A stretch of DNA of 14,903 nt from an uncultured Oscillospiraceae bacterium (GTDB lineage: Bacteria; Bacillota; Clostridia; Oscillospirales; Ruminococcaceae): the NCBI GenBank assembly GCA_910579125.1, contig CAJTTH010000040.1:1-14903 (forward strand). The letters are read 5' to 3'. Of this stretch, positions 6,057-12,233 are shown one piece after another (position 1 is the first letter of the stretch; each line of letters begins with the position of its first letter). The position numbers and the translations under genes were made by a program. The notes under the pieces were generated by a model. It had not been told where the DNA came from, did no database searches, and saw only the letters and a program-made list of their open reading frames with translations.

Positions 6057-6221
6057 ATGAAAAAACTGCATTTTTTCAGTATACGTCACAGCTTCAGCAC
6101 GCCTAAAGGACACAGCTTTACCGATTTGGCGGAAAACGACATAAAGCGGGCGATCGTAGTGAAAAGAGTATTTTCACCGCGCTTTGCGAATAATCTTTTA
6201 AGGAAGATCAAGGTTAATTAA
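6057..6221 (+). CDS. Small basic protein, 54 codons, unknown
   Basis: ATG at 6057 opens a 54-codon frame ending TAA at 6219-6221, 17 bases before the second DUF4097 gene. AAAGG (6041-6045) is 11 bases upstream, a somewhat long spacing. The product begins MKKLHFFSIRHSFSTPKG and ends VKRVFSPRFANNLLRKIKVN; it is rich in Lys/Arg, has no convincing transmembrane segment and may form a short amphipathic C-terminal helix. I do not recognise a family. Its position between two DUF4097 genes, in the same orientation and with tight spacing, supports a real gene. Without comparative data it could be a chance frame. Confidence 0.5.
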   Translation: MKKLHFFSIRHSFSTPKGHSFTDLAENDIKRAIVVKRVFSPRFANNLLRKIKVN

Positions 6222-6238
6222 CGAGAGGAGATTTAATT

Positions 6239-7117
6239 ATGGCAGACAAGCAAATCTATAAATTCAGCAACGAAATCGACGAGGTTGAGGTATGCTCCCT
6301 CGGCGCGAAGATAACGGTTTTGTCCACAGATGACGAGGACATAACCGCGGAGTACGACAATCCCGACGACAGACCCGAGTTCTGCGCGGTGCTTTGTGGA
6401 ACGCGGCTTACGCTTAAGGAAAAGGCGACGTTCAGCATTTTCGGGAAAAAGCCCTCGGAGGACTACGTTATTACGGTTCGCCTGCCGAAAAAGCAGTACA
6501 GGGAGCTTAAGATAAACACCGCGAGCGGCGGCGTGGATATTACCGATGAGAACGTGACTGCGGAGAATTTCGCATTGAGCACAGCTTCGGGCAATATCGA
6601 GGTGCGCGCGTTCTTTGAAAATCTGAAGATCAAGACGGCGTCGGGCAGCGTTTCGGTAAGCAATCCGACCGCAAACTCCGCGAAACTGCTCAAGATCAAC
6701 ACGGTTTCGGGAAACGTGAACGTTTCCGGGTTTAAAGCGGAGAAGTTTTCGATATGTTCCGTTTCGGGCAAGACCGAGTATTTCGGGGCGTGCGGCGAGG
6801 GCGATATCAACGTGACCTCGGGTACGGTCGACGTGAGCTACGACGAGTGGAACGGTGATCTGAAGATCGGCGCGGTGAGCGGCTGCGTTAAGGTCGCGCT
6901 GCCGGCTGACAGCGGCGCTGACATTCAGTTTGACGGCGTTTCGGGTTACGTTAAGACGGATCTCGGCAATGCTCCCGGCTCGTTTATGAACCTCGGCAAG
7001 GGCACGAACGGCGCGTTCGGCGGCGCGAACAAGCACTGCGTCTCCGTCAACCTTGTAAGCGGCACCGTAACTCTCGCCCAGAAGTCAAACGCTGAACCGA
7101 TAAAAGAAACACTCTGA
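6239..7117 (+). CDS. DUF4097 family protein, cytosolic-type
   Basis: A 292-residue DUF4097 protein with no signal peptide or transmembrane segment. Residues 1-85 form a mixed N-terminal part ending VITVRLPKK; residues 88-280 are a ladder of beta repeats with Ser-Gly turns at about 96, 117, 135, 157, 176, 194, 214, 235 and 274 (for example NTASGGVDI, STASGNIEV, KTASGSVSV, NTVSGNVNV). This suggests about nine coils of a beta solenoid. GAGGAG eight bases upstream sets the start. It is the last gene of the padR module and is followed by a strong terminator. The role is unknown; a pairing of one anchored and one soluble DUF4097 protein is seen here but its meaning is inference. Confidence 0.85.
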   Translation: MADKQIYKFSNEIDEVEVCSLGAKITVLSTDDEDITAEYDNPDDRPEFCAVLCGTRLTLKEKATFSIFGKKPSEDYVITVRLPKKQYRELKINTASGGVDITDENVTAENFALSTASGNIEVRAFFENLKIKTASGSVSVSNPTANSAKLLKINTVSGNVNVSGFKAEKFSICSVSGKTEYFGACGEGDINVTSGTVDVSYDEWNGDLKIGAVSGCVKVALPADSGADIQFDGVSGYVKTDLGNAPGSFMNLGKGTNGAFGGANKHCVSVNLVSGTVTLAQKSNAEPIKETL

Positions 7118-7163
7118 TTGGCAATTGCGGACGTTAAAGCCACATACGCGTCCGTTTGCAATA

Positions 7164-7196
7164 AAAAGCGCTGTTCCATAGCGGAGCAGCGCTTTT
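7164..7196. terminator. Bidirectional factor-independent terminator
   Basis: AAAAGCGCTG (7164-7173) and CAGCGCTTTT (7187-7196) form a perfect 10-bp stem that extends inward by a U-G wobble and TCC/GGA to about 14 bp with a 5-base loop. T runs flank it on both strands, as expected between the convergent DUF4097 and spoIIR genes. Confidence 0.88.
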
Positions 7197-7202
7197 AGAA
7201 TT

Positions 7203-7790
7203 TTACTTTTTAAACAGCCCTTGAATCCACTCATAGACCGCAAACTTTACTGTTATCTTTTGCGGCTTGCCGAACGCGTCAAGAACGCTCTCGGCGTTGT
7301 CCGTGGGTTCGGCGGCAGCGGGCAAACACAGCTGCGGAAATATCACGCACCACCAGTTGTGCCCCTCGCCGCTTCCCAGCGTGATCCTGAGCGCCGTGTA
7401 TTCGCCTGCGGGGAGGATAAGACGGTCGTATTCCCGTGTGGTGAAATACATATCAACAAGCTCTGCTTTCGCGCCGTAGCCGAAACCGCGCTCCGCGAGA
7501 AATCCGCAGCAGCGGCGCTCAATCTCGGGGAGAAGCTCGCGGACGCGATCTTCAGCGGCGGCGAGGTCGACGCAGGAGGAAAGCTCGTTTCCGTATTCGG
7601 CGAGCAGAAAATCGCGCAGCTCGAGTTTGACCGCCTGATCCTCTTCGCTGTCCGAGTTAGCGGGGATATGCAGCCGCAGTACTTCGCCGCGAACCTCGCC
7701 GCAATCCTCCGCAAAAATCGTAAACGCCCCGAACGCCAGCGAAAACACCAGCCCTGCCGTAAGTATCATTGTCACAAAAAAGTCTTTCAT
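7203..7790 (-). CDS. spoIIR: Stage II sporulation protein R (SpoIIR)
   Basis: A 195-residue secreted protein. SpoIIR is made in the forespore, crosses to the intermembrane space and triggers SpoIIGA to process pro-sigma-E in the mother cell. Evidence: an N-terminal hydrophobic signal or anchor (residues 5-27), the family signature LRLHIPANSDSEEDQAVKLELRD (38-60), and the C-terminal core with YFTTREYDRLILPAGEYTALRITLGSGEGHNWWCVIFPQLC (115-155). Length is close to the family norm. AAAGGAG seven bases upstream fixes the start. It is transcribed divergently from hprK and convergently with the DUF4097 gene, so it is monocistronic. A sigma-F-like promoter lies at 7825-7853. Its presence implies an endospore-forming lineage. 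Confidence 0.95.
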   Translation of the reverse strand: MKDFFVTMILTAGLVFSLAFGAFTIFAEDCGEVRGEVLRLHIPANSDSEEDQAVKLELRDFLLAEYGNELSSCVDLAAAEDRVRELLPEIERRCCGFLAERGFGYGAKAELVDMYFTTREYDRLILPAGEYTALRITLGSGEGHNWWCVIFPQLCLPAAAEPTDNAESVLDAFGKPQKITVKFAVYEWIQGLFKK

Positions 7791-7824
7791 AAAAACGCTC
7801 CTTTGATGTCGTATGTCCTGACAT

Positions 7825-7853
7825 GATTATTGCCCGATTTTCACAGCCTAAAC
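7825..7853 (-). promoter_or_regulatory. Candidate sigma-F promoter of spoIIR
   Basis: On the minus strand there is GTTTA (7849-7853), a 14-base spacer and GGCAATAATC (7825-7834). The second box fits the sigma-F -10 pattern GGnnAnAnTn exactly; the first is 4/5 to GYATA, and the spacer is one base shorter than usual. The predicted start lies about 28 bases before the spoIIR ATG. In Bacillus subtilis spoIIR is a sigma-F target, which makes the match credible. Confidence 0.5.
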
Positions 7854-7876
7854 AAAAGAACGGTCATTAAACCTTA

Positions 7877-7902
7877 AAATTTGTGAAAGATATCACAAAT
7901 TT
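7877..7902. promoter_or_regulatory. Rex- or Crp/Fnr-like palindromic operator
   Basis: A perfect 10-bp-arm inverted repeat: AAATTTGTGA (7877-7886), six bases, TCACAAATTT (7893-7902). The core TTGTGA-n6-TCACAA matches the described Bacillus/Staphylococcus Rex operator shape, and TGTGA-n6-TCACA also matches Crp/Fnr-family sites. Its centre is about 60 bases upstream of the expected hprK transcription start, the spacing of an upstream-activator site, and also upstream of the spoIIR promoter. It lies between divergent genes, so a terminator role is unlikely. Confidence 0.5.
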
Positions 7903-7913
7903 ATAAAAAACAC

Positions 7914-7942
7914 TTGCAAAATTTACGGCTTTGCTGTATAAT
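7914..7942 (+). promoter_or_regulatory. hprK operon promoter
   Basis: TTGCAA (7914-7919), a 17-base spacer and a perfect TATAAT (7937-7942), giving a start near 7949 and a leader of about 60 nt. It is the best vegetative promoter in front of the nine-gene run that follows. Confidence 0.75.
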
Positions 7943-7974
7943 GATAAGTGTAAAGTTGTCTTTATAAATAAACG

Positions 7975-7995
7975 TTCGGGCGGATGCTGCCCGAG
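7975..7995 (+). promoter_or_regulatory. Hairpin abutting the hprK ribosome binding site
   Basis: TTCGGGC (7975-7981) pairs with GCCCGAG (7989-7995), with one wobble at the base, and is directly followed by the AAAGG (7996-8000) ribosome site. It could tune translation or protect the 5' end of the operon mRNA; no ligand-binding riboswitch is recognisable. Confidence 0.4.
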
Positions 7996-8008
7996 AAAGG
8001 ACATTGAT

Positions 8009-8980
8009 ATGCCCCTTGAGGAAATTACCAGGGAGTTTTCGTTCCCGCTCAGAAAATTGATCGACGAGTACAAGCCCGAAATTCTGTATATGCCCGAAAA
8101 CGGTGAGAACCGTCTTATCTCAAATAACGACGTAAACCGTCCGGGACTTCAGCTTGCGGGTTTTTATGAATATTTTGACAATAAGCGTATCCAGGTTATG
8201 GGAAAAATGGAAAGCGCTTACTTGCAGGGGCTTGATCCCGAGCTCCGCAGAAAGCGTATCGAGGACCTGTTAAGTTACCGTTTCCCCGCGCTCATCATTA
8301 CGCGCAACGAGGAAGTTTTCCCCGAAATGCTGGAAATGGCGCCCAACTACGAAATTCCCATTATGCGCACAGAGGAGAACACGACCGTGTTCATCTCCAA
8401 GCTGATGGCGTTCTTGAATATGCAGCTCGCGCCGAGAATAACGCGCCACGGCGTACTTATCGAGATCTACGGCGAGGGTGTAATGATAATGGGCGAGAGC
8501 GGCGTGGGTAAGAGCGAGACCGCCGTCGAGCTTGTAAAGCGCGGTCACAGACTTATCGCGGACGACGCGGTCGAGATACGCAAGGCGTCCAATATCACGC
8601 TGGTAGGCTCGTCGCCCGACAATATCCGCCATTTTCTGGAACTGCGCGGTATAGGTATCGTAAACGCGCGCCAGCTGTTCGGTATCGGTTCGGTAAAGAT
8701 GTCCGAGAAGATAGATATGGTCGTTGAAATGGAACTTTGGAATCCCGAGAAAACCTACGACAGAATGGGCGTAGACACGCATTATATGACAATCCTCGGC
8801 GTTAAAGTGCCGCTGTTGAATATCCCCGTAAAGCCGGGACGCAATCTCGCGGTTATCCTCGAGGTAGCGGCTATGAACAACCGCCAGAAGAAAATGGGCT
8901 ACAACGCGGCAAAGGACTTGCTCCGACAGCTCGGCATGGACTCCGACAGCGAGGAGATTATGTCCGATCTTAATTTGTAA
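8009..8980 (+). CDS. hprK: HPr kinase/phosphorylase
   Basis: A 323-residue bifunctional enzyme that phosphorylates HPr at its regulatory serine and also removes that phosphate, controlling carbon catabolite repression and PTS uptake in low-GC Gram-positive bacteria. The N-terminal domain spans about 1-135. The catalytic domain has H147 in RITRHGVLIE, the Walker A motif GESGVGKS (162-169), D185-D186 in LIADDAVEI and the family signature LELRGIGIVNAR (210-221). Length is near the family norm. A longer frame from a TTG at 7931 overlaps the -10 box, so I chose the ATG at 8009, eight bases after AAAGG. It is the first gene of the run; the following ROK kinase lies 61 bases downstream. Confidence 0.97.
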   Translation: MPLEEITREFSFPLRKLIDEYKPEILYMPENGENRLISNNDVNRPGLQLAGFYEYFDNKRIQVMGKMESAYLQGLDPELRRKRIEDLLSYRFPALIITRNEEVFPEMLEMAPNYEIPIMRTEENTTVFISKLMAFLNMQLAPRITRHGVLIEIYGEGVMIMGESGVGKSETAVELVKRGHRLIADDAVEIRKASNITLVGSSPDNIRHFLELRGIGIVNARQLFGIGSVKMSEKIDMVVEMELWNPEKTYDRMGVDTHYMTILGVKVPLLNIPVKPGRNLAVILEVAAMNNRQKKMGYNAAKDLLRQLGMDSDSEEIMSDLNL

Positions 8981-9041
8981 TTGACGGGCGTTTTGGCGGT
9001 TTTCGACAATTTATTCGAGATTTTGAACAGGAGTAATTTAT

Positions 9042-9998
9042 ATGTATAACATAGGCATTGATCTCGGCGGCACTAACATAAAGGTTGGTCTGGTCGACGA
9101 GAATTACAATATAATATCAAAGGCGACCGCGCCTACAAATCTTCCGCGACCCGCCGAGGAAATCGTGAAATCCATGGTGGATACGATGTGGAAGGCGCTT
9201 AACGAGGCGAAGGTCACGATCGGCGAGGTAAAGTCTATCGGCATCGGCACGCCCGGCGTTGCAAACCGCAACAGCGGAACGGTGTTGTATTCGTGCAATC
9301 TCGGCTTCAATAACACCGATCTGCGCGCGATGTTTAAGAAGTTCCTCGACAAGCCGCTTTACGTTGAGAACGACGCTAACGCGGCGGCGTTCGGCGAGGT
9401 TCTCGCGGGCGCGGGCAAGGGCTACAAAAACGTCGTTGTCGTAACGCTCGGCACGGGCGTCGGCGGCGGCATCATCATCGACGGCAAGATATACACGGGC
9501 TTTAATTTCTGCGGCGCGGAGCTCGGTCACACGGTTATCGAGTATAACGGGCGGCAGTGCGCGTGCGGACGCAAGGGCTGCTTCGAGGCGTATTCCTCAG
9601 CAACCGCGCTTATCAATATGACAAAAGAGGCTATGGAGGAGCACAAGGATTCCAAAATGTGGGAGATCGCGGGCGGCTCTATCGACTACGTTGACGGCAA
9701 GACCGCGTTCGATGGAATGAGAGCCGACGACGCTGCCGCAAAGAACGTTGTAAATATGTACATCGAGTACTTAGGCTGCGGACTTACAAATATTGTAAAC
9801 ACGTTCCAGCCCGAGCTGCTTCTTATCGGCGGCGGTATCTGCAAAGAGGGCGAGAACCTCACCAAGCCCCTCGGCGAGATTGTAACGCGCGACAGCTACT
9901 GCATTGACCCCGACAAATCGACCAAGCTCGATATATGCAAGCTGGGCAACGACGCGGGAATAATCGGCGCGGCATTCTTATATACTATTGCAGAGTGA
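9042..9998 (+). CDS. ROK family glucokinase
   Basis: A 318-residue sugar kinase that probably phosphorylates glucose with ATP in the cytoplasm. The N-terminal phosphate loop is IGIDLGGTNIKVG (4-16); the catalytic aspartate is D111 in VENDANAAAFGE; the second ATP-binding segment is TLGTGVGGGIIIDG (135-148). The ROK zinc site is complete: H163 in AELGHTVIE and C173, C175 and C180 in CACGRKGC, with E182 after it. AGGAG eight bases upstream supports the start. The glucokinase call rests on the ELGH/CxCGxxGCxE pattern and on proximity to hprK; other hexoses or N-acetylated sugars cannot be excluded. The next gene, murB, follows within the same transcript. Confidence 0.92.
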   Translation: MYNIGIDLGGTNIKVGLVDENYNIISKATAPTNLPRPAEEIVKSMVDTMWKALNEAKVTIGEVKSIGIGTPGVANRNSGTVLYSCNLGFNNTDLRAMFKKFLDKPLYVENDANAAAFGEVLAGAGKGYKNVVVVTLGTGVGGGIIIDGKIYTGFNFCGAELGHTVIEYNGRQCACGRKGCFEAYSSATALINMTKEAMEEHKDSKMWEIAGGSIDYVDGKTAFDGMRADDAAAKNVVNMYIEYLGCGLTNIVNTFQPELLLIGGGICKEGENLTKPLGEIVTRDSYCIDPDKSTKLDICKLGNDAGIIGAAFLYTIAE

Positions 9999-10017
9999 GT
10001 TTTTACAGTTCAATATG

Positions 10018-10049
10018 ATTTTGGGACGAAGCAAAATTCGTCCTAAAAT
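10018..10049 (+). promoter_or_regulatory. Stem-loop in the glk-murB gap
   Basis: ATTTTGGGACGAA (10018-10030) pairs with TTCGTCCTAAAAT (10037-10049): 13 bp with one G-U wobble and a GCAAAA loop. No T-run follows, so it is not a good terminator. It ends seven bases before the murB ribosome site and may set relative expression by mRNA processing or stability. Confidence 0.5.
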
Positions 10050-10065
10050 TATGACGGAGGAGAAT

Positions 10066-10965
10066 ATGGGATATTTCGGGATAGAAACCGTCTGCAATAA
10101 GTACAACTGTCCGTTTGAGAAAAATTTCGTTCTTGCGGATAAAACCTCGATGAAGATCGGCGGCGAATGTGATATGTTTGTCGAGCCGAATTCAGAGGAG
10201 TGTGTGGTCGAGGTGTTGAACGTCTGCCGCGAAAACGGCGTTCCGTATTTTATTCTCGGACGCGGCAGCAATCTGCTGATAAAGCGGTTCGGCGGTGTTG
10301 TTATCGCTCTCGGCGCGGCTCTCGGAGAGACCGCCGTCGATGGGAATATGATAACGGCGGGCGCTGGCGCACCGCTTTCGTCGGTATGCAATTTTGCTCT
10401 GGAGAACTCGCTTTCGGGAATGGAGTGCCTTTACGGAATACCCGGCTCGGTGGGCGGAGCGCTTTATATGAACGCAGGCGCTTACGGCGCGGAGATGAAG
10501 GATATCATAAAGTCCGCGAGGTGCGTTGACGAAAAGGGAAAAATCGTCGAGATAACGGCGGCGGAGATGAAGCTCTCCTATCGTCGCAGCACGTTCTCCG
10601 AAAATAATTTCTGCATTTTATCGGTAACACTGGAGCTTGAACACGGCGACAAAAGCGCGATAAAAGCGAAGATGAGCGAGGTCGTAAAGAAGCGCCGCGA
10701 CAAGCAGCCGATTGAATTTCCAAGCTGCGGAAGTACGTTTAAGCGACCCGAGGGATATTTCGCGGCGGCACTTATAGAGGAATGCGGACTAAAGGGCTGT
10801 ACGGTAGGCGGCGCTCAGGTAAGCGAGAAGCATTCGGGGTTTGTGATAAACCGCGGCGGCGCAACCTTTGAGGACGTTATGGCGCTTGTGGAGCATATCA
10901 AGAACGTAGTCCGCGAGCAAAAGGGCGTGGAGCTTGAGTGTGAAATGCTGATAGTTGACAGATGA
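10066..10965 (+). CDS. murB: UDP-N-acetylenolpyruvoylglucosamine reductase
   Basis: A 299-residue FAD enzyme that reduces UDP-GlcNAc-enolpyruvate to UDP-MurNAc with NADPH, the second committed step of peptidoglycan precursor synthesis. FAD-binding motifs: GRGSNLLI (65-72) and GIPGSVGGALYMNAGAYG (124-141). Catalytic region: the YRRS arginine (about 174) and the proton-donor serine of SCGSTFKRPEG (about S223); a glutamate-rich C-terminal strand holds the third catalytic residue. It lacks the long insertion of E. coli type I enzymes. I chose the ATG at 10066, five bases after GGAGG; two earlier in-frame ATGs lack ribosome sites, and the first overlaps the upstream gene. The murB, rapZ and whiA neighbourhood is typical of Firmicutes. 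Confidence 0.96.
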   Translation: MGYFGIETVCNKYNCPFEKNFVLADKTSMKIGGECDMFVEPNSEECVVEVLNVCRENGVPYFILGRGSNLLIKRFGGVVIALGAALGETAVDGNMITAGAGAPLSSVCNFALENSLSGMECLYGIPGSVGGALYMNAGAYGAEMKDIIKSARCVDEKGKIVEITAAEMKLSYRRSTFSENNFCILSVTLELEHGDKSAIKAKMSEVVKKRRDKQPIEFPSCGSTFKRPEGYFAAALIEECGLKGCTVGGAQVSEKHSGFVINRGGATFEDVMALVEHIKNVVREQKGVELECEMLIVDR

Positions 10966-10990
10966 GAACAGGTTTTAACGGTGGTCGTAA

Positions 10991-11281
10991 ATGATACAAA
11001 AGGTTGATCTGAAAAAAGAAGTAAACGCTGTTGAGAAATTATTTGAATATAAGCGGGTTGGCACACTTAACGATCATATGCTGAACGTTCTTCAAGCCGA
11101 AAACAGAACGTTGGATTTTCACATGCACGAAAACTCCGATGAGTTATTTTACTGCATTGAGGGCGGATTTGACATTGAATTCGAGGACGGGTTGACGCAT
11201 TTGTGCGAGGGGTATCTTATAGTTATCCCCAAAGGAACAAAGCACCGTTCGGTATGCACGGAACGGGTAAAGTGCTTCTGA
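10991..11281 (+). CDS. Small cupin protein, 3' end frameshifted
   Basis: A 96-residue single-domain cupin. Motif 1 is FHMHENSDELFYCIEGG (43-59), with likely metal ligands H44, H46 and E51. Motif 2 is GYLIVIPKGTKHR (74-86), with ligand H85. The core is therefore intact, but the last strand is lost: after Cys95 the frame hits TGA at 11279. In the alternative frame from 11275, 20 further codons read LLIEVEGTLNKDNTGGAYTK before TAG (11335-11337), the kind of tail expected for this family. One missing base near 11275 explains this. Base composition is low (hand counts of two 60-base rows gave about 37-40% GC against about 62% in a murB row), suggesting acquisition. The ribosome site is weak (GGTGGT). 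Substrate is unknown. Confidence 0.75.
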   Translation: MIQKVDLKKEVNAVEKLFEYKRVGTLNDHMLNVLQAENRTLDFHMHENSDELFYCIEGGFDIEFEDGLTHLCEGYLIVIPKGTKHRSVCTERVKCF

Positions 11282-11337
11282 TTGAGGTTGAGGGGACCCT
11301 TAACAAGGATAATACCGGAGGCGCCTACACGAAATAG
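11275..11337 (+). other. Displaced 3' tail of the cupin gene
   Basis: This stretch reads 20 sense codons (LLIEVEGTLNKDNTGGAYTK) and a TAG in the frame offset by one from the cupin gene. Joining it to the cupin would give about 115 residues and put the stop 11 bases before the rapZ ATG, a normal operon spacing. Either a real single-base deletion or a base-calling error is responsible. Confidence 0.65.
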
Positions 11338-11348
11338 GGGGACAGAAA

Positions 11349-12212
11349 ATGGAATTTATAATTGTTACGGGAATGTCGGGCGGCGGCAAGTCCTCGGCAA
11401 TCAAGGTCTTGGAGGATATCGGGTATTTCTGCATCGACAATATGCCGCCGCAGCTTATCCCGAATTTTGCGGAGATTTGCAATAACAACGGCGAGATAAC
11501 CAAGGTCGCGATAGTTACCGACATACGCGGCGGAACGCTGTTTTTAAAGCTCTCGGAGTGCATTTCGAGGCTTATGAACACGGACGGTATCAATGTTAAG
11601 GTGTTGTTTCTCGAGGCTGCAAAGGAAGCTCTGATGACACGTTACAGTGAAACGCGCCGCAAGCATCCGCTCGACGAGGTGTCGGGCGGCGATCTGGCAA
11701 AGGCGATCGATGCGGAAACGGAGTTGCTGAGCGACATACGTGCCAACGCCGATTACATAATCGACAGCTCGCTGCTGACGACCGCGCAGCTTAAAGGGCA
11801 GATCGCGGGGCTGTTTCTGGACAGGCCGTCCGACAGCATTATCGTAAGCTGTATGAGCTTCGGGTTTAAATACGGCGTACCCGGCGAAGCTGATCTTGTG
11901 TTCGATGTGCGCTGTCTGCCCAATCCGTTTTACGTTCACGAATTAAAGCAAAAGACGGGACTTGATGCAGAGGTTCGCGATTACGTTATGAAGTACGAGC
12001 AGTCGCAGATATTTGAGAACAAGATTTGGGATATGGTGGATTTTCTGCTGCCGTGTTATATCGGCGAGGGCAAAAGCAGGCTCGTTATCGCGTTCGGCTG
12101 CACGGGCGGAAAGCACAGGAGCATTACGTTCGCCGAGCGCACTGCCGCGCATCTGCGTGAAAACGGGTGCAAGGTGCGGATAGTTCACCGCGATATTGAA
12201 AAGGGACGTTAA
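11349..12212 (+). CDS. rapZ: RNase adapter RapZ / YvcJ nucleotide-binding protein
   Basis: A 287-residue P-loop protein of the RapZ/YvcJ family. In E. coli RapZ presents GlmZ sRNA to RNase E and senses glucosamine-6-phosphate; in Bacillus YvcJ binds and hydrolyses nucleotides, with a role in competence, and the exact Firmicutes role is unsettled. Motifs: Walker A GMSGGGKSS (8-16), the FCIDNMPPQL segment (27-36), the Walker B-like VTDIRGG (56-62), and the conserved C-terminal domain with SFGFKYGVPGEADLVFDVRCLPNPFY and GCTGGKHRS. The start is supported by AGGGGG seven bases upstream. In many Firmicutes rapZ is followed by yvcK and whiA; here a DHFR-like gene stands where yvcK would be. Confidence 0.95.
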   Translation: MEFIIVTGMSGGGKSSAIKVLEDIGYFCIDNMPPQLIPNFAEICNNNGEITKVAIVTDIRGGTLFLKLSECISRLMNTDGINVKVLFLEAAKEALMTRYSETRRKHPLDEVSGGDLAKAIDAETELLSDIRANADYIIDSSLLTTAQLKGQIAGLFLDRPSDSIIVSCMSFGFKYGVPGEADLVFDVRCLPNPFYVHELKQKTGLDAEVRDYVMKYEQSQIFENKIWDMVDFLLPCYIGEGKSRLVIAFGCTGGKHRSITFAERTAAHLRENGCKVRIVHRDIEKGR

Positions 12213-12233
12213 AAAATTTTTGGAGAGTTTCTT

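Noticed and set aside
6233..7036. A 267-codon open frame on the minus strand
   Set aside because: Antisense to the DUF4097 gene; composition is Arg/Ala/Val-rich as expected from the complement of its codons, and no family is recognisable.
7931..8008. N-terminal extension of HPr kinase from a TTG at 7931
   Set aside because: It would overlap the -10 box at 7937-7942 and has no ribosome site; family homology starts at the ATG at 8009.
8981..9010. Internal promoter before the glucokinase gene (TTGACG, 18-base spacer, GACAAT)
   Set aside because: The -10 box matches only four of six bases and lacks the key first T, with no extended -10; too weak to call.
11270..11281. Programmed -1 frameshifting in the cupin gene
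   Set aside because: The bases around the shift (aag tgc ttc) do not form an X-XXY-YYZ slippery heptamer and no clear downstream pseudoknot is seen; mutation or base-calling error is simpler.
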